Assembly: GCF_900096995.1 (NCBI RefSeq)
Contig: NZ_OANT01000001.1
Location: forward strand, 868,001 to 932,000
Direction: 5' to 3'
DNA length: 64,000 bases
Source of the DNA: Acinetobacter puyangensis
GTDB taxonomy: Bacteria; Pseudomonadota; Gammaproteobacteria; Pseudomonadales; Moraxellaceae
Under the pieces are notes generated by a model. The model searched no databases. It had not been told where the DNA came from and worked only from the letters and a program-made list of their open reading frames with translations. A program made the translations under genes and the position numbers. Below are positions 25,298 to 36,360 of the stretch, one piece after another; the stretch's first letter is position 1, and each line of letters starts with the position of its first letter.

Positions 25298-28027
25298 ATG
25301 AGCGTATCGGAAATCCGACCGATTGCGATTGAAGATGAGTTAAAGAATTCTTATCTTGATTATGCAATGAGCGTCATTGTGTCACGTGCTTTACCTGATG
25401 TACGTGATGGCTTGAAACCAGTACACCGTCGTGTACTGTTTGCGATGCACGAATTGGGTAACGACTATAACAAAGCCTATAAAAAATCGGCACGTGTGGT
25501 AGGTGATGTCATCGGTAAATATCATCCGCATGGTGATAGCGCAGTCTATGAAACGATTGTTCGTATGGCACAGGATTTTAGTTTACGTTATTTACTGGTC
25601 GATGGTCAGGGTAATTTCGGTTCGGTTGATGGTGATAGTGCCGCAGCGATGCGTTATACCGAAATCCGAATGACTAAACTCACACATGAGTTGCTTGCCG
25701 ATTTAGAAAAAGATACGGTTGACTGGGTCGATAACTATGATGGTTCAGAACGCATTCCAGATGTTCTACCCACTCGTATTCCCAATCTGCTGATCAATGG
25801 TGCTGCGGGGATTGCTGTTGGTATGGCAACCAATATGGCACCTCATAACATCACAGAAGCGATTCATGCCTGTCTTGCTTATGTGGATAATCCCAATATT
25901 TCCATCGAAGGCTTGATGACGCATGTGACTGGTCCGGATTTTCCGACTGGTGGAATCATCTATGGTAAATCAGGGATTTATGATGCTTATCGTACCGGTA
26001 AAGGTCGTTTGCATATCCGTGGTAAATATCATATTGAAACCAATGAGAAATCTGATCGTAGCACCATTGTATTTACCGAGATTCCATATCAGGTTAACAA
26101 AGCCAGAGTCATCGAACGTATTGCCGAACTGGTTAAAGAGAAAAAACTGGAAGGCATCAGTGAAATACGTGATGAATCCGATAAGGACGGGATGCGGATT
26201 GCCATTGATTTAAAACGTGGTGAAAATGCAGAAATTCTGGTTAACAATCTATTTTTAAATACACAATTACAAAATTCTTTCAGCATTAATATGGTGTGCC
26301 TGGACAATGGTCAGCCCAAGTTAATGAATTTGAAAGATATTATTGCTGCATTTGTCCGCCATCGTCAGGAAGTTGTGACTCGGCGTACCATGTTTGAGTT
26401 GCGTAAAGCACGTGAACGTGGACACATTCTGGAAGGTTTAACGGTTGCCTTAGCCAATATCGATGAGATTATTGAAACCATTAAAACCTCTGCCAATCCA
26501 GGTGAGGCACGTGAGCGATTACTGGCAAGCCAGTGGCAGTCAGGTGGGGTCATTGCATTACTGGAAAAAGCCGGTTCGGTATCGGTTCGTCCAGATGAAA
26601 TTGAGGGTGAAGATCCCGAGCATCCATTTGGCTTAAATGGCGAAAACTATCGTTTGTCTCCGGCGCAGGTCAGTGCAATTCTGGAATTGCGTTTGCACCG
26701 TTTAACCGGTCTGGAACAGGATAAACTGCATGCAGAATACAGCGAAATTTTGGGTCAAATTGCCGAATTAACAGCGATTTTGAACGATTTTAATTTATTG
26801 ATGAATGTTATTCGTGAAGAGCTTGCTGCGGTATTGCAACAGTATGGTGATGCACGTCGTACCGAAATTATTGAATCGGGTGTGGATTTCTGCCGTGAAG
26901 ATTTAATTCCGGAAGAACAGGTGGTATTGACTGTTTCGCAAACCGGCTATGCCAAGACACAACCACTTTCAGATTATGAAGCACAACGCCGTGGCGGTCG
27001 TGGTAAATCTGCAACCAGCATGAAAGATGATGATTATATTCAGCATTTGCTGGTAACATCAAATCATGCAACGGTATTGTTCTTTACCACGCGCGGTAAA
27101 GTGTACCGCTTGAGAACATTTGAAGTGCCGATTGCTTCGCGTGGTGCCAAAGGGCGTCCAATGGTTAATTTATTACCACTGGAAGCCAACGAAAGCATTA
27201 CGGCAATCTTGCCATTAAAAGAGTTTGCTGAAAATCAATATATTTTTATGGCGACGGCTTCCGGTACGGTAAAACGTGTTGATCTGGAACAATTTAGTAA
27301 TATTCGCGCCAATGGTTTACGTGCGATTGAATTGAGTGATGATGATACCTTGATTGGTGTTGCCATTACCGATGGTTTGCAGCAAATCATGTTGTTTAGC
27401 AATGAAGGTAAAGCGATTCGTTTTGCCGAAACCGATGTGCGTTCAATGGGCCGTATCGCCAAAGGTGTCCGTGGTATGCGGGTTAACTTTGCAGGCAGTG
27501 CACTGATTGATGAAGATACCGAACTGAATGATGATCAGGATGACTCAGAGGATAGCGAGAGCAATAGCAGCAGTCGTATCGTTTCCTTGGTGGTTGTGCC
27601 TGAAACCGGTGAAGTTTTATGTGCCTGTGCCAATGGTTATGGTAAACGTACACCTGTAGGCGATTTCCCAACCAAAAAACGCGGTGGTAAAGGTGTGATT
27701 GCGATTAAGACCAGTGAGCGTAATGGTGAACTGGTAGGCGCCGTCGCAATTGATGAGTATAAAGAATTATTGTTGATTTCTGATGGAGGCACCATGGTAC
27801 GTACGCGTGCTGTGGAAATTGCCACAACTGGACGTAATGCACAGGGTGTACGCCTGATTCGTCTGGCTGAAGATGAAGTTCTGGTCGGGTTGGCCGCATT
27901 ACAGGACTTATCGATTGATGATGAGGAAGAGTTGGTAAGTGAAGTTGCCGATGAAATAGGGGACGAGGTTGCAGATCTTAATAACGCAGCACCTGACCTT
28001 GATAATACTTCGAAAGACGAAGATTAG
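25298..28027 (+). CDS. gyrA: DNA gyrase subunit A
   Basis: 909 aa. The N-terminal breakage-reunion domain includes the catalytic Tyr120 in [10 protein letters not shown]. The quinolone-resistance region reads [15 protein letters not shown], with Ser81 (Ser83 in E. coli numbering) unchanged. The C-terminal DNA-wrapping domain carries the GyrA box QRRGGRGKS near residue 565. An acidic insert ([20 protein letters not shown]) interrupts the C-terminal beta-pinwheel, and the tail is acidic. With GyrB it introduces negative supercoils. AAGGAG precedes the ATG. Confidence 0.98.
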   Translation: MSVSEIRPIAIEDELKNSYLDYAMSVIVSRALPDVRDGLKPVHRRVLFAMHELGNDYNKAYKKSARVVGDVIGKYHPHGDSAVYETIVRMAQDFSLRYLLVDGQGNFGSVDGDSAAAMRYTEIRMTKLTHELLADLEKDTVDWVDNYDGSERIPDVLPTRIPNLLINGAAGIAVGMATNMAPHNITEAIHACLAYVDNPNISIEGLMTHVTGPDFPTGGIIYGKSGIYDAYRTGKGRLHIRGKYHIETNEKSDRSTIVFTEIPYQVNKARVIERIAELVKEKKLEGISEIRDESDKDGMRIAIDLKRGENAEILVNNLFLNTQLQNSFSINMVCLDNGQPKLMNLKDIIAAFVRHRQEVVTRRTMFELRKARERGHILEGLTVALANIDEIIETIKTSANPGEARERLLASQWQSGGVIALLEKAGSVSVRPDEIEGEDPEHPFGLNGENYRLSPAQVSAILELRLHRLTGLEQDKLHAEYSEILGQIAELTAILNDFNLLMNVIREELAAVLQQYGDARRTEIIESGVDFCREDLIPEEQVVLTVSQTGYAKTQPLSDYEAQRRGGRGKSATSMKDDDYIQHLLVTSNHATVLFFTTRGKVYRLRTFEVPIASRGAKGRPMVNLLPLEANESITAILPLKEFAENQYIFMATASGTVKRVDLEQFSNIRANGLRAIELSDDDTLIGVAITDGLQQIMLFSNEGKAIRFAETDVRSMGRIAKGVRGMRVNFAGSALIDEDTELNDDQDDSEDSESNSSSRIVSLVVVPETGEVLCACANGYGKRTPVGDFPTKKRGGKGVIAIKTSERNGELVGAVAIDEYKELLLISDGGTMVRTRAVEIATTGRNAQGVRLIRLAEDEVLVGLAALQDLSIDDEEELVSEVADEIGDEVADLNNAAPDLDNTSKDED

Positions 28028-28046
28028 GATCACAAATGATTGTGGT

Positions 28047-28081
28047 ACAAAATAAGGTATCTTCGGATGCCTTATTTTGTC
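28047..28081 (+). terminator. Hairpin terminator after gyrA
   Basis: A 14-bp stem (ACAAAATAAGGTAT with its complement, one G-T pair) and a CTTCGG tetraloop-type loop. Confidence 0.8.
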
Positions 28082-28107
28082 AGAATCATGATATTTAAAA
28101 CAGTTAA

Positions 28108-28137
28108 AAAAACCAGTCATTTCAAATGACTGGTTTT
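28108..28137 (-). terminator. Terminator for bamE
   Basis: AAACCAGTCATTT/AAATGACTGGTTT perfect inverted repeat with a single-base loop centre, preceded on the plus strand by an A-run that gives a U-run on the minus-strand transcript. Confidence 0.75.
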
Positions 28138-28178
28138 AGCGGTGAGATTTTAAAAGCTTAAAAAATCATCTATTTTGG

Positions 28179-28565
28179 TTAAAGCGGTGGTGCAGTTAAG
28201 ATTGCTTCTTTAGAACCTGGGAGACCTGGTTGACTTTCTGGAATAGTTTCTAAACCTTCTATTTGCGAAACGACGCCAGATTGGTTAAAGTATATCTTTA
28301 AATGTTGACCTTTTGACTCAGGTATTTTTGCTTTTTTAGCATATGTACCAGGGATATAATTGTAAATATAGTCCCAACGTAAAGGATTTAAAGGATCACT
28401 CACCGTTGGGCTACCGAGTAAAAAGCGAACCTGTTGTGGTGTCATACCAACTTTGACTTGGGCGGCTTGTGAATGAATAAGAGGAGTTCCCTGAGGAATA
28501 TCTATTTTATAGACACAGCCAGAAACGAGAATGGTTAAGAACATGGACAACATAAATTTTTGCAT
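28179..28565 (-). CDS. bamE: Outer-membrane assembly lipoprotein BamE
   Basis: 128 aa. The signal peptide MQKFMLSMFLTILVSGC ends in a lipobox (Cys17). The SmpA/OmlA domain reads IPQGTPLIHSQAAQVKVGMT, then PQQVRFLLGSPTVSDPLNPL and RWDYIYNYIPG. BamE is a component of the BAM complex that inserts beta-barrels in the outer membrane. It is divergent from fur, its usual neighbour. Confidence 0.95.
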   Translation of the reverse strand: MQKFMLSMFLTILVSGCVYKIDIPQGTPLIHSQAAQVKVGMTPQQVRFLLGSPTVSDPLNPLRWDYIYNYIPGTYAKKAKIPESKGQHLKIYFNQSGVVSQIEGLETIPESQPGLPGSKEAILTAPPL

Positions 28566-28675
28566 TTTGCTACACTATCCCACAGATTTTTAATGCGCAG
28601 AGTTAAAAGTTAGATCATACTTTATCTCATTGTGCTTGCATATGACTACTTAATTTTGTTGAGAGATTTATTTAC

Positions 28676-29113
28676 ATGGCGATTACAAATCAAGATTTAC
28701 GTAAAGCGGGCCTTAAAGTCACTTTACCACGTATTAAGATTTTAGAATTATTGGAAAATTCAAAGCAACACCATTTAAGTGCGGAAGATATTTATAAAAC
28801 CCTGCTAGAACAAGGTGAAGATGTTGGTTTGGCAACGGTTTATCGTGTTTTGACACAGTTTGAAGCCGCAGGGATTATTCAGCGCCATCATTTTGATAAT
28901 AATCATTCTGTATTTGAAATTATGCAAGAAGATCATCATGATCATCTAGTATGTCAAAGCTGTAATAAAGTCGTTGAATTTACGAATAATACCATTGAAG
29001 CAGAACAACATACCATTGCGGAACAACACGGTTTTACCTTGACTGGTCATTCTTTAAATTTATATGGTTACTGCGATAGCCCGGAGTGTCAAGAAGCTTT
29101 AAAGAAGAAATAA
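28676..29113 (+). CDS. fur: Ferric uptake regulator Fur
   Basis: 145 aa. Winged-helix DNA-binding domain: LRKAGLKVTLPRIKILELLE, then HLSAEDIYKTLLEQGEDVGL and ATVYRVLTQFEAAGII. The dimerisation/metal domain has HHFDNNHSVFEIMQEDHHDH, LVCQSCNKVVEF (zinc Cys pair) and a second CDSPEC motif. Fur represses iron-uptake genes when loaded with Fe(II). It is divergent from bamE with about 110 bp between. Confidence 0.98.
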   Translation: MAITNQDLRKAGLKVTLPRIKILELLENSKQHHLSAEDIYKTLLEQGEDVGLATVYRVLTQFEAAGIIQRHHFDNNHSVFEIMQEDHHDHLVCQSCNKVVEFTNNTIEAEQHTIAEQHGFTLTGHSLNLYGYCDSPECQEALKKK

Positions 29114-29138
29114 TCGCCTATAATGACGAATTGATTTA

Positions 29139-29170
29139 AAAAAAGCGTACAAAAAAGTACGCTTTTTTTA
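29139..29170 (+). terminator. Terminator after fur
   Basis: AAAAAAGCGTAC/GTACGCTTTTTTT hairpin with an A-rich 6-nt loop. Confidence 0.9.
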
Positions 29171-29214
29171 TTAAAATTTTCTCAATCCTTCAGCATATAT
29201 CAGGATATTAAATT

Positions 29215-29523
29215 TTGCAGCGTATTGAACTTGCCCGGCAGATTCTTGCCGTAGTTGATCTGATTCCTTATGGGCGGGTTGCGAGCTATGGTCAGGTAGC
29301 ACGCTTGGCAGGTCTGCCCAAACATGCGCGTATGGTGGCCAAAGTGTTACAACAACTGGATGATGACAGTCAGATACCATGGCATAGAGTGATCAATGCC
29401 CAAGGGCAAATCCGAACCACGACTGTCAATGCAAAAGGAGAAAATATTCAAAAATTAATGTTGCTGGGGGAAGGTGTTAGCTTTAAAAATGATAAGGTAG
29501 AGTTAAAATATTTTGAATGGTGA
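29215..29523 (+). CDS. Alkyltransferase-like (ATL) protein
   Basis: 102 aa, probably starting at TTG 29215 with AGGA about 8 nt upstream. The fold is the MGMT C-terminal DNA-binding domain (IPYGRVASYGQVARLAGLPK), but the alkyl-acceptor motif PCHR is PWHRVI, so Trp replaces the active-site Cys. ATL proteins bind O6-alkylguanine without repairing it and hand the lesion to nucleotide excision repair. The gene lies directly after the fur terminator and appears to be transcribed alone. Confidence 0.9.
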   Translation: MQRIELARQILAVVDLIPYGRVASYGQVARLAGLPKHARMVAKVLQQLDDDSQIPWHRVINAQGQIRTTTVNAKGENIQKLMLLGEGVSFKNDKVELKYFEW

Positions 29524-29734
29524 TCAGGGCCTGTTGAGAATTAATCACATATTTAATTTAAGCTAGAAATAAGACGTTTTATATTCTATTTTTGCATGAA
29601 AAATGGCTAAATTAGACTTATACTGCGTTAACCAGCTTGCCAATATATACATATTGTCTGCACTGGGTTGCCTTGTCTAAGCCATAATTTTTCTCATTTT
29701 TCATTGCAAAGATCAAATCTCAACAAGCCCTAAA

Positions 29735-30505
29735 ATGCAAAAAAATTTATCAAAGATAAAAATTATTTCGATGATCTTGGTGTTGTCTTCGATAGGTACT
29801 GTGCAAATTACAGTGGCTGCACAGCAGCAAAAAGTGACAGCTTTGCCATTCATTGCTGTCAAAATGACGCAACAGGCGCTACAAAATATTTGCCTCTCTA
29901 TTCAGATAACGTGTCGTGATGATGCACTTGCTTTGTGGCAATTAAAAAACGATCGGGTAGTCTATTATCTGATTGATAATACACCGCAAATGATCAAACT
30001 ACAGAAATCTGATGGACAATATAAAGTACTAGATCATTGGAATTTTAAGGATTATCAGCATTCGAATCAGGCACCTATCCACGATTATGATATGGCATCT
30101 GAAGGTTTATCAATTTATCCGGCACTTTATCCATTGAATAAAACAGAGATGGCGATTGCAATATTAAATCAATATTTTACCGGTTATTCTGGTGGCGGAG
30201 CGCATGAGAATAACGCTGACTTTGTCAAGATTGAAGCCCAAGGCAAATATCAAGTGGCATTAAAAGACATTCCATTTTCGTATTCTCGTATGATCCGAGC
30301 TTGTTTTAGCGAACAAGAATATAAGACATCGCCACATTGCCATGATGAAGAGTGGGGCATTTTACAGATTGAGTTTAAGGACATTGGGCAAAAATATTAT
30401 CAATGGACACTAAATTTTTTAGAATATGATTGGTCTGCATTCGAGCCGGAAAGCCATAAGCAAGTACAGAAAAGCAAAAAAGTGGTGATACCGTTTCAGC
30501 AATAA
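29735..30505 (+). CDS. Hypothetical secreted protein, 256 aa
   Basis: The N-terminal signal peptide (MQKNLSKIKIISMILVLSSI, cleavage near VAA-QQ) indicates export. The mature part has four cysteines (NICLSIQITCRDDA, RACFSEQEY, SPHCHDEEW), which may form two disulphides. A segment around MAIAILNQYFTGYSGGGAHE resembles the DUF3298/RsiV-type fold, but this is uncertain. It stands alone between the ATL gene and a terminator convergent with greA. The function is unknown. Confidence 0.7.
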   Translation: MQKNLSKIKIISMILVLSSIGTVQITVAAQQQKVTALPFIAVKMTQQALQNICLSIQITCRDDALALWQLKNDRVVYYLIDNTPQMIKLQKSDGQYKVLDHWNFKDYQHSNQAPIHDYDMASEGLSIYPALYPLNKTEMAIAILNQYFTGYSGGGAHENNADFVKIEAQGKYQVALKDIPFSYSRMIRACFSEQEYKTSPHCHDEEWGILQIEFKDIGQKYYQWTLNFLEYDWSAFEPESHKQVQKSKKVVIPFQQ

Positions 30506-30570
30506 TATTTCAGCTAGACTATTTAGATGTGATAAAAAATAAGCTTGATTTAAAAAAACAGATGCTATAA

Positions 30571-30607
30571 AAAATTTAACCCCTCATATTGAGGGGCTAA
30601 ATTTTTT
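30571..30607. terminator. Bidirectional terminator between the 29735 gene and greA
   Basis: AAATTTAACCCCTCA/GAGGGGCTAAATTT hairpin with short loop, A-run and T-run on opposite sides. Confidence 0.85.
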
Positions 30608-31082
30608 ACAGATATTCAACTTTAACAACTTCGTATTCAACTTCGCCTTGCGGTGTAGTAATTTTTGCATCATCACCTTCGTTTTTACCCAGTAGACCAC
30701 GGGCAATGGGCGAGTTTACAGAAATTTTATTAATTCTAAAGTCTGCTTCGTCATCACCTACAATTTTATAGGTTTTTTGTTCTTCGGTATCCAGATTTTC
30801 GATAGTAACTGTTACACCAAAGACTACTCGGCCATTTTGTTCAAGGTCTTTGACATCGATCACTTGGGCAGCGCCAAGTTTTCCTTCGATATCTTGAATA
30901 CGACCTTCACAGAAGCCTTGTTGCTCACGTGCTGCATGGTATTCGGCATTTTCTTTTAGATCACCATGTTCACGTGCTTCTGCAATCGCTTGAATAATAC
31001 GTGGACGGTCTACAGTTTTTAATTGCTGTAATTCTTTTTCCAAAGCTATTTTGCCTTCGGGCGTCATTGGGTAGCGTTGCAT
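30606..31082 (-). CDS. greA: Transcription elongation factor GreA
   Basis: 158 aa. The N-terminal coiled coil ([20 protein letters not shown]) bears the conserved acidic tip ([20 protein letters not shown]). The C-terminal FKBP-like domain includes [40 protein letters not shown] and [15 protein letters not shown]. It rescues backtracked RNA polymerase by stimulating transcript cleavage. It follows carB on the same strand, though a strong terminator-like hairpin separates them. Confidence 0.97.
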   Translation of the reverse strand: MQRYPMTPEGKIALEKELQQLKTVDRPRIIQAIAEAREHGDLKENAEYHAAREQQGFCEGRIQDIEGKLGAAQVIDVKDLEQNGRVVFGVTVTIENLDTEEQKTYKIVGDDEADFRINKISVNSPIARGLLGKNEGDDAKITTPQGEVEYEVVKVEYL

Positions 31083-31176
31083 AATTTTCCCTCACTTCCA
31101 GAGAGTTATGATAAATAATACATATAAAACTTGCTGGATATTACAAATAATGGGGCCAGCAAGTTTCTTAAGTACC

Positions 31177-31216
31177 AAAAAAAAACTTCCGCCACCTCCG
31201 TAAAGGTGACGGAAGT
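31177..31216 (-). terminator. Terminator after carB
   Basis: ACTTCCG(C)CACCT and AGGTG(A)CGGAAGT pair; on the minus strand the stem runs into a T-run of eight. A second inverted repeat (ACTTGCTGG/CCAGCAAGT, 31130-31164) lies just beyond, towards greA. Confidence 0.88.
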
Positions 31217-31227
31217 GTCGAATATGA

Positions 31228-34200
31228 TTAATCTACTGTTTGTAAATCCTGTAAACGATATACATCCATTGGTAATTTGATTCCTAATGCTTGGCAGACT
31301 GCATCAGCACCATTTAATGTTGTGGTGTAATACACTTTGCCTTGTAATGCAGAGCGGCGAATCGAGAACGAGTCTTGCTGTGCTTGTTTACCTTCAGTGG
31401 TATTAATAATGAGGTGTATCTCGCCATTTTTCAAGCGGTCAACGATATGAGGGCGACCTTCTGTGACTTTATTCACACGTTCACAGGCGATGCCAGCCTC
31501 ATTAATCACATCATACGTACCACCTGTTGCAACCAGTTTGAAGCCATGTTCGACCAGTTGTTTGGCAATTCGTGCAACATGCGGCTTATCCGAATCACGG
31601 ACTGATAAGAACACATATTTGGTTTCGCCTTCAGTTGGCTTGCCAGGTAAGCGATCATTGGAACCCAGTACTGCTTTGTAGAAAGCCTCACCAAACGTTT
31701 TGCCCACACCCATAACTTCACCAGTTGACTTCATTTCTGGCCCAAGTACCGGATCTACACCCGGGAACTTGGCAAATGGGAAGACGGCTTCTTTTACCGA
31801 GTAGTAGGTTGGGATAATTTCTGTAGTAAAGCCTTGTGAAGCCAGAGATTGACCCGCCATACAGCGTGCAGCAACCTTAGCCAGCGATTCACCAATACAT
31901 TTCGATACGAACGGTACCGTACGTGATGCACGAGGATTGACTTCCAGAATATACACATCATTGCCTTTAACAGCAAACTGGACATTCATAAGACCAACCA
32001 CGCCCAATTCTTTTGCCATGGCAACAGTTTGGCGACGCATTTCATCCTGAATCTCGGCAGACAATGAGTAAGGCGGAATAGAACATGCCGAGTCACCAGA
32101 GTGAATCCCTGCCTGTTCGATATGCTGCATAATACCGCCAATCACCACATCTTTGCCGTCAGAAACACAATCGACATCGACTTCGGTTGCATCATCAAGG
32201 AAATGATCCAGCAATACAGGTGCTTCATTTGAAGCCTGTACTGCTTCACGCAAATAACGTTTCAATTCTTCATCGTTATAGACGATTTCCATTGCACGAC
32301 CACCCAGAACATAGGAAGGACGTACAACCAGTGGGAAGCCCACTTTTGCTGCTTCGGCGATGCCTTCTTCAGCAGATTTTACAATACTGTTACTTGGCTG
32401 ACGTAGGCCGAGTTTTTGAATCATTTGCTGGAAGCGTTCACGATCTTCGGCACGGTCAATCGCATCAGGAGAAGTCCCGATAATTGGTGCACCGGCTTCC
32501 TCTAAGGCACGTGCCAGTTTCAATGGTGTTTGACCACCATATTGCACGATGATGCCTTTTGGTTTTTCGGTACGGACGATTTCCAGTACATCTTCCAGCG
32601 TAATTGGTTCAAAATACAAACGATCTGAGGTATCGTAATCGGTTGATACTGTTTCTGGGTTACAGTTGACCATGATGGTTTCATAACCATCATCACGCAT
32701 CGCTAATGCAGCATGCACACAACAGTAATCGAATTCGATACCCTGACCAATACGGTTTGGTCCGCCACCAATCACCATGATTTTTTCACGATTTGATGGA
32801 TTGGCTTCACATTCTTCATCATAAGTCGAATACATATAGGCTGTGCTAGAAGCAAATTCTGCTGCACAGGTATCGACACGTTTGTAGACAGGATAAACAC
32901 CCAGATTCCAGCGTTGTTTGCGGAACTGCTTTTGTGAAATGCCCATTAAATCTGCAATACGAAGATCAGACAAACCTTTGCGTTTAAAACTGCGAATATT
33001 CTCGGCAGTAAGATCGCCAAAGCCTAATGTCTTGATTTCTGCTTCGGTTTTGACAATATCTTCAATCTGAATCAGGAACCAGCGGTCAATTTTGGTGGCT
33101 TCAAATACATCGTCCAGACTAAAGCCATGACGGAATGCATCAGCAACGTACCAGATCCGTTCCGGACCAGGAACTTTTAGTTCAACCTTGATTTTATCTT
33201 TGATATTTTCAACATCATCGGTAATTTTTTCATCAAAACCACTCACGCCAACTTCCAGACCGCGTAAGGCTTTTTGTACCGATTCTTGGAAATTACGGCC
33301 AATGGCCATGACTTCACCGACAGATTTCATCTGTGTGGTGAGCACAGGTTCGGCTTGTGGGAATTTCTCAAAGTTAAAGCGAGGAATTTTGGTGACCACG
33401 TAGTCGATAGACGGTTCAAATGACGCCGGTGTAATACCACCTGTGATGTCATTTTTTAATTCATCAAGGGTATAACCTACAGCAAGTTTTGCCGCAACTT
33501 TAGCAATCGGAAAACCAGTAGCTTTAGAGGCAAGGGCAGAGGAACGAGAAACACGAGGGTTCATCTCGATTACCACCATACGCCCATCTTGCGGGTTGAT
33601 CCCGAATTGTACGTTGGAACCACCAGTTTCCACACCGATCTCACGCAATACAGCAATCGATGCATTACGCATAATTTGATATTCTTTATCAGTCAGGGTT
33701 TGAGCTGGCGCAACAGTAATCGAGTCACCGGTATGGACACCCATTGGATCAAAGTTTTCAATGGCACAGACGATGATACAGTTGTCTTTTTTGTCACGGA
33801 CAACTTCCATTTCGTATTCTTTCCAGCCAATCAATGATTCATCGATCAATAACTGTTTGGTTGGAGAAAGATCGAAACCACGTTCACAAATTTCGATAAA
33901 TTCTTCTTTGTTATATGCAATACCGCCACCGGAACCACCCATGGTAAAGGATGGGCGGATAATCACCGGAAAACCAAAACGAGCCTGAATTTGTAATGCA
34001 TGTTCCATGCTTTCGGCAACATCGGCTTGTGGACATTCCAGTCCGATTTTACGCATCGCCTGATCGAATAATTTACGGTCTTCGGCTTTTTCAATGGCAT
34101 CTTTACTTGCGCCAATCAATTCCACGCCATATTGTGCCAATATACCATGTTCATCAAGGGCAAGCGCACAGTTAAGTGCAGTTTGTCCACCCATGGTTGG

Positions 34201-34461
34201 CAAAACTGCATCGGGACGTTCTTTTTCAATGATCTGTGCAACAGTTTGCCAAGTGATTGGCTCAATATAGGTTGCATCGGCCATGGCAGGATCGGTCATG
34301 ATGGTTGCTGGATTAGAGTTGACCAGAATGACACGATAGCCTTCTTCACGAAGGGCTTTACAGGCTTGTGCGCCAGAATAGTCAAACTCACAGGCTTGAC
34401 CAATCACAATTGGACCAGCACCAATAATTAAGATGCTTTTAATATCCGTACGTTTAGGCAT
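31228..34461 (-). CDS. carB: Carbamoyl-phosphate synthase large chain
   Basis: 1077 aa, full length. It has two homologous ATP-grasp halves (first with [20 protein letters not shown], second with [20 protein letters not shown]) and a C-terminal MGS-like allosteric domain ([20 protein letters not shown]). It uses ammonia channelled from CarA plus bicarbonate and two ATP to make carbamoyl phosphate for arginine and pyrimidine synthesis. It starts 18 nt after the carA stop, in an operon with it. Confidence 0.98.
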   Translation of the reverse strand: MPKRTDIKSILIIGAGPIVIGQACEFDYSGAQACKALREEGYRVILVNSNPATIMTDPAMADATYIEPITWQTVAQIIEKERPDAVLPTMGGQTALNCALALDEHGILAQYGVELIGASKDAIEKAEDRKLFDQAMRKIGLECPQADVAESMEHALQIQARFGFPVIIRPSFTMGGSGGGIAYNKEEFIEICERGFDLSPTKQLLIDESLIGWKEYEMEVVRDKKDNCIIVCAIENFDPMGVHTGDSITVAPAQTLTDKEYQIMRNASIAVLREIGVETGGSNVQFGINPQDGRMVVIEMNPRVSRSSALASKATGFPIAKVAAKLAVGYTLDELKNDITGGITPASFEPSIDYVVTKIPRFNFEKFPQAEPVLTTQMKSVGEVMAIGRNFQESVQKALRGLEVGVSGFDEKITDDVENIKDKIKVELKVPGPERIWYVADAFRHGFSLDDVFEATKIDRWFLIQIEDIVKTEAEIKTLGFGDLTAENIRSFKRKGLSDLRIADLMGISQKQFRKQRWNLGVYPVYKRVDTCAAEFASSTAYMYSTYDEECEANPSNREKIMVIGGGPNRIGQGIEFDYCCVHAALAMRDDGYETIMVNCNPETVSTDYDTSDRLYFEPITLEDVLEIVRTEKPKGIIVQYGGQTPLKLARALEEAGAPIIGTSPDAIDRAEDRERFQQMIQKLGLRQPSNSIVKSAEEGIAEAAKVGFPLVVRPSYVLGGRAMEIVYNDEELKRYLREAVQASNEAPVLLDHFLDDATEVDVDCVSDGKDVVIGGIMQHIEQAGIHSGDSACSIPPYSLSAEIQDEMRRQTVAMAKELGVVGLMNVQFAVKGNDVYILEVNPRASRTVPFVSKCIGESLAKVAARCMAGQSLASQGFTTEIIPTYYSVKEAVFPFAKFPGVDPVLGPEMKSTGEVMGVGKTFGEAFYKAVLGSNDRLPGKPTEGETKYVFLSVRDSDKPHVARIAKQLVEHGFKLVATGGTYDVINEAGIACERVNKVTEGRPHIVDRLKNGEIHLIINTTEGKQAQQDSFSIRRSALQGKVYYTTTLNGADAVCQALGIKLPMDVYRLQDLQTVD

Positions 34462-34479
34462 GATTTACTCGCTCTTGAA

Positions 34480-35619
34480 TTACTGTTTTGCTGCTTCAAT
34501 CAGTTCGATAAAATGATCGAACAATGGGGCACAATCGTGCGGACCTGGGCTGGCTTCGGGATGACCCTGAAAGCTAAAAGCAGGTTTGTCGGTACGATGA
34601 ATGCCCTGATTTGTCCCGTCAAATAAGGAACGATGCGTGACTTTTAATGTCACAGGCAAGGTGCTTTCATCAACGGCAAAACCATGGTTTTGTGATGTGA
34701 TCATCACTCTACCATCTTCGATGTTTTGAACCGGATGGTTGGCACCATGATGACCGTGACCCATCTTAAGGGTTTTTGCACCCGAAGCAAGAGCCAGAAT
34801 CTGATGACCCAGACAAATACCAAATACAGGCAGGGTAGTCGTTTCAATTAACGTTTTTACCGCTGCAATGGCATAATCACATGCTGCCGGATCGCCTGGA
34901 CCATTGGACAGGAATACGCCATCTGGATTGAGTGCCAGAACTTTTTCGATTGGTGTTTGAGCCGGTACCACAGTTAATTTACAGCCACGATCTGCAAGCA
35001 TACGCAAGATGTTGGTTTTGACACCATAGTCGTACGCTACTACATGGTATTTAAGCTCAGGCTTGCTAAAACCCTGACCTAATTGCCATGAACCTTCTGT
35101 CCATTCGAAGCCTTCCGCATCACAGCATTCTTTGGCAAGGTCAAGACCATTTAAGCCACCGAATGCACGTGCTTTAGCAATCGCTTCTTCTTCAGAAATA
35201 TTTTCGCCAGCCAGAATACAGCCGTTTTGTGCACCTTTATCACGTAGAATACGGGTTAATTTGCGTGTATCGATATCGGCAATGGCAACCACATTATGTT
35301 GTTTTAAATAGTCACCTAAAGATTGTGTTGCACGGAAATTGCTGTGTAAAAGTGGTAAGTCACGAATAATCAGACCATTTGCCCAGACTTTATGAATACG
35401 CCCAGACTCAGTATCTTCTTCATTGCAACCCGTGTTGCCAATATGTGGATAAGTCAATGTCACAAGTTGTTGTGCATAACTTGGATCAGTTAAAATTTCT
35501 TGATAGCCTGTCATGGCAGTATTAAAAACGACTTCACCAGTGGTGAATCCCATTGCACCGATAGACGTTCCTTTAAAGATCGTTCCATCAGCAAGGGCTA
35601 AAATGGCGGGGGTGCTCAA
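34480..35619 (-). CDS. carA: Carbamoyl-phosphate synthase small chain
   Basis: 379 aa starting at TTG 35619, with CAGGAGC 7 nt upstream. The N-terminal small-subunit domain ([20 protein letters not shown]) precedes a class I glutamine amidotransferase with the nucleophile in [17 protein letters not shown] (Cys) and the His-Glu pair in [15 protein letters not shown]. It supplies ammonia to CarB. Transcription begins about 100 nt upstream and passes a hairpin with terminator features. Confidence 0.98.
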   Translation of the reverse strand: MSTPAILALADGTIFKGTSIGAMGFTTGEVVFNTAMTGYQEILTDPSYAQQLVTLTYPHIGNTGCNEEDTESGRIHKVWANGLIIRDLPLLHSNFRATQSLGDYLKQHNVVAIADIDTRKLTRILRDKGAQNGCILAGENISEEEAIAKARAFGGLNGLDLAKECCDAEGFEWTEGSWQLGQGFSKPELKYHVVAYDYGVKTNILRMLADRGCKLTVVPAQTPIEKVLALNPDGVFLSNGPGDPAACDYAIAAVKTLIETTTLPVFGICLGHQILALASGAKTLKMGHGHHGANHPVQNIEDGRVMITSQNHGFAVDESTLPVTLKVTHRSLFDGTNQGIHRTDKPAFSFQGHPEASPGPHDCAPLFDHFIELIEAAKQ

Positions 35620-35644
35620 ACCAAAGCTCCTGAATTTTAAGCTG

Positions 35645-35754
35645 TAAAAAAGCGAGAAGACTAAAAAAAAGAAGGAAACGTGTGTACGTCCACCTTTGGT
35701 CTACTCGCTTGTAACTTAAAAACGTATTGTACGCATGAAGTAGTGAAAAGTCTA
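35645..35754 (-). promoter_or_regulatory. carA promoter and attenuator-like leader hairpin
   Basis: Minus strand: -35 TAGACT (35754-35749), 17 bp, -10 TACAAT (35731-35726). The ~100-nt leader contains AAGCGAGTAGACCAAA (35710-35695) and its near complement (35665-35650; 14 of 16 positions), and the second arm runs straight into TTTT at 35649-35646. A 29-nt loop with a long T-run separates the arms. A stem followed by a U-run inside a biosynthetic-operon leader suggests transcription attenuation. No clear leader peptide was seen. Confidence 0.55.
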
Positions 35755-35933
35755 TTTAAAAATCGCTAAAACTTGGTGGAATATGGTTTATGAAAATACA
35801 GCATAAAATAATCAGATAAAGTGTAGAAGTGGTTGATCGCTATTTGCGTTTTAGGATTTAAGCTGCTTAAAAATAAAGAGTCCTATTTATATAGGTAGTA
35901 TTTGATATTGCACATAATTTAAACATTATTTAC

Positions 35934-36188
35934 GATATTCGAACGCCAATCTCAACTTATTTAAGAATATCATTTCTCACTGAGATATTAATAACCTTAT
36001 GTTTTTGCAATTTTGGTTGCCTACGGCAACCAAAATTGTGAGGGGAGTTGGGGGCGTACGCCCCCACAAGCCCCCCGCCGAGCCGCCAAAGGCGGTGAGG
36101 CGAGCAATATTTGTGTAAAATTAACAATTTTAGATTACTTGTTAATCAGTTAATAGTGAATTAAAGTTGAGATTGACGTGATATTCGA
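35934..36188. mobile_element. MITE-like insertion: 237-bp element with inverted ends and 9-bp target duplication
   Basis: The element spans 35943-36179. Its ends are ACGCCAATCTCAACTT (left) and the complement of ACGTCAATCTCAACTT (right), 15 of 16 matched. The 9-bp direct repeat GATATTCGA flanks both ends (35934-35942, 36180-36188). The core has a 14-bp stem with TAC loop (36008-36038), the 18-bp palindrome TGGGGGCGTACGCCCCCA (36049-36066) and CCGCCAAAGGCGG. It encodes no protein. GC content of the core is far above the flanks. I cannot assign the parent IS. Confidence 0.75.
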
Positions 36189-36360
36189 CTACCTCTATAA
36201 AACAATAGAAACTGTATGGTTTTTTACACCAAAAGTATTTTACTGCTATTCATCGGAAAGTTTTCTTAAACATAAATTGTCAGACAATTCTTATCACTGT
36301 TTGATTAAAAAAATAGTTAAATAATGATCAATTAAAATTCATTGATTGAAGGGCTTTATC

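Noticed and set aside
35761..35933. Possible small genes upstream of the MITE-like element
   Set aside because: No ORF with start, Shine-Dalgarno and coding character on either strand.
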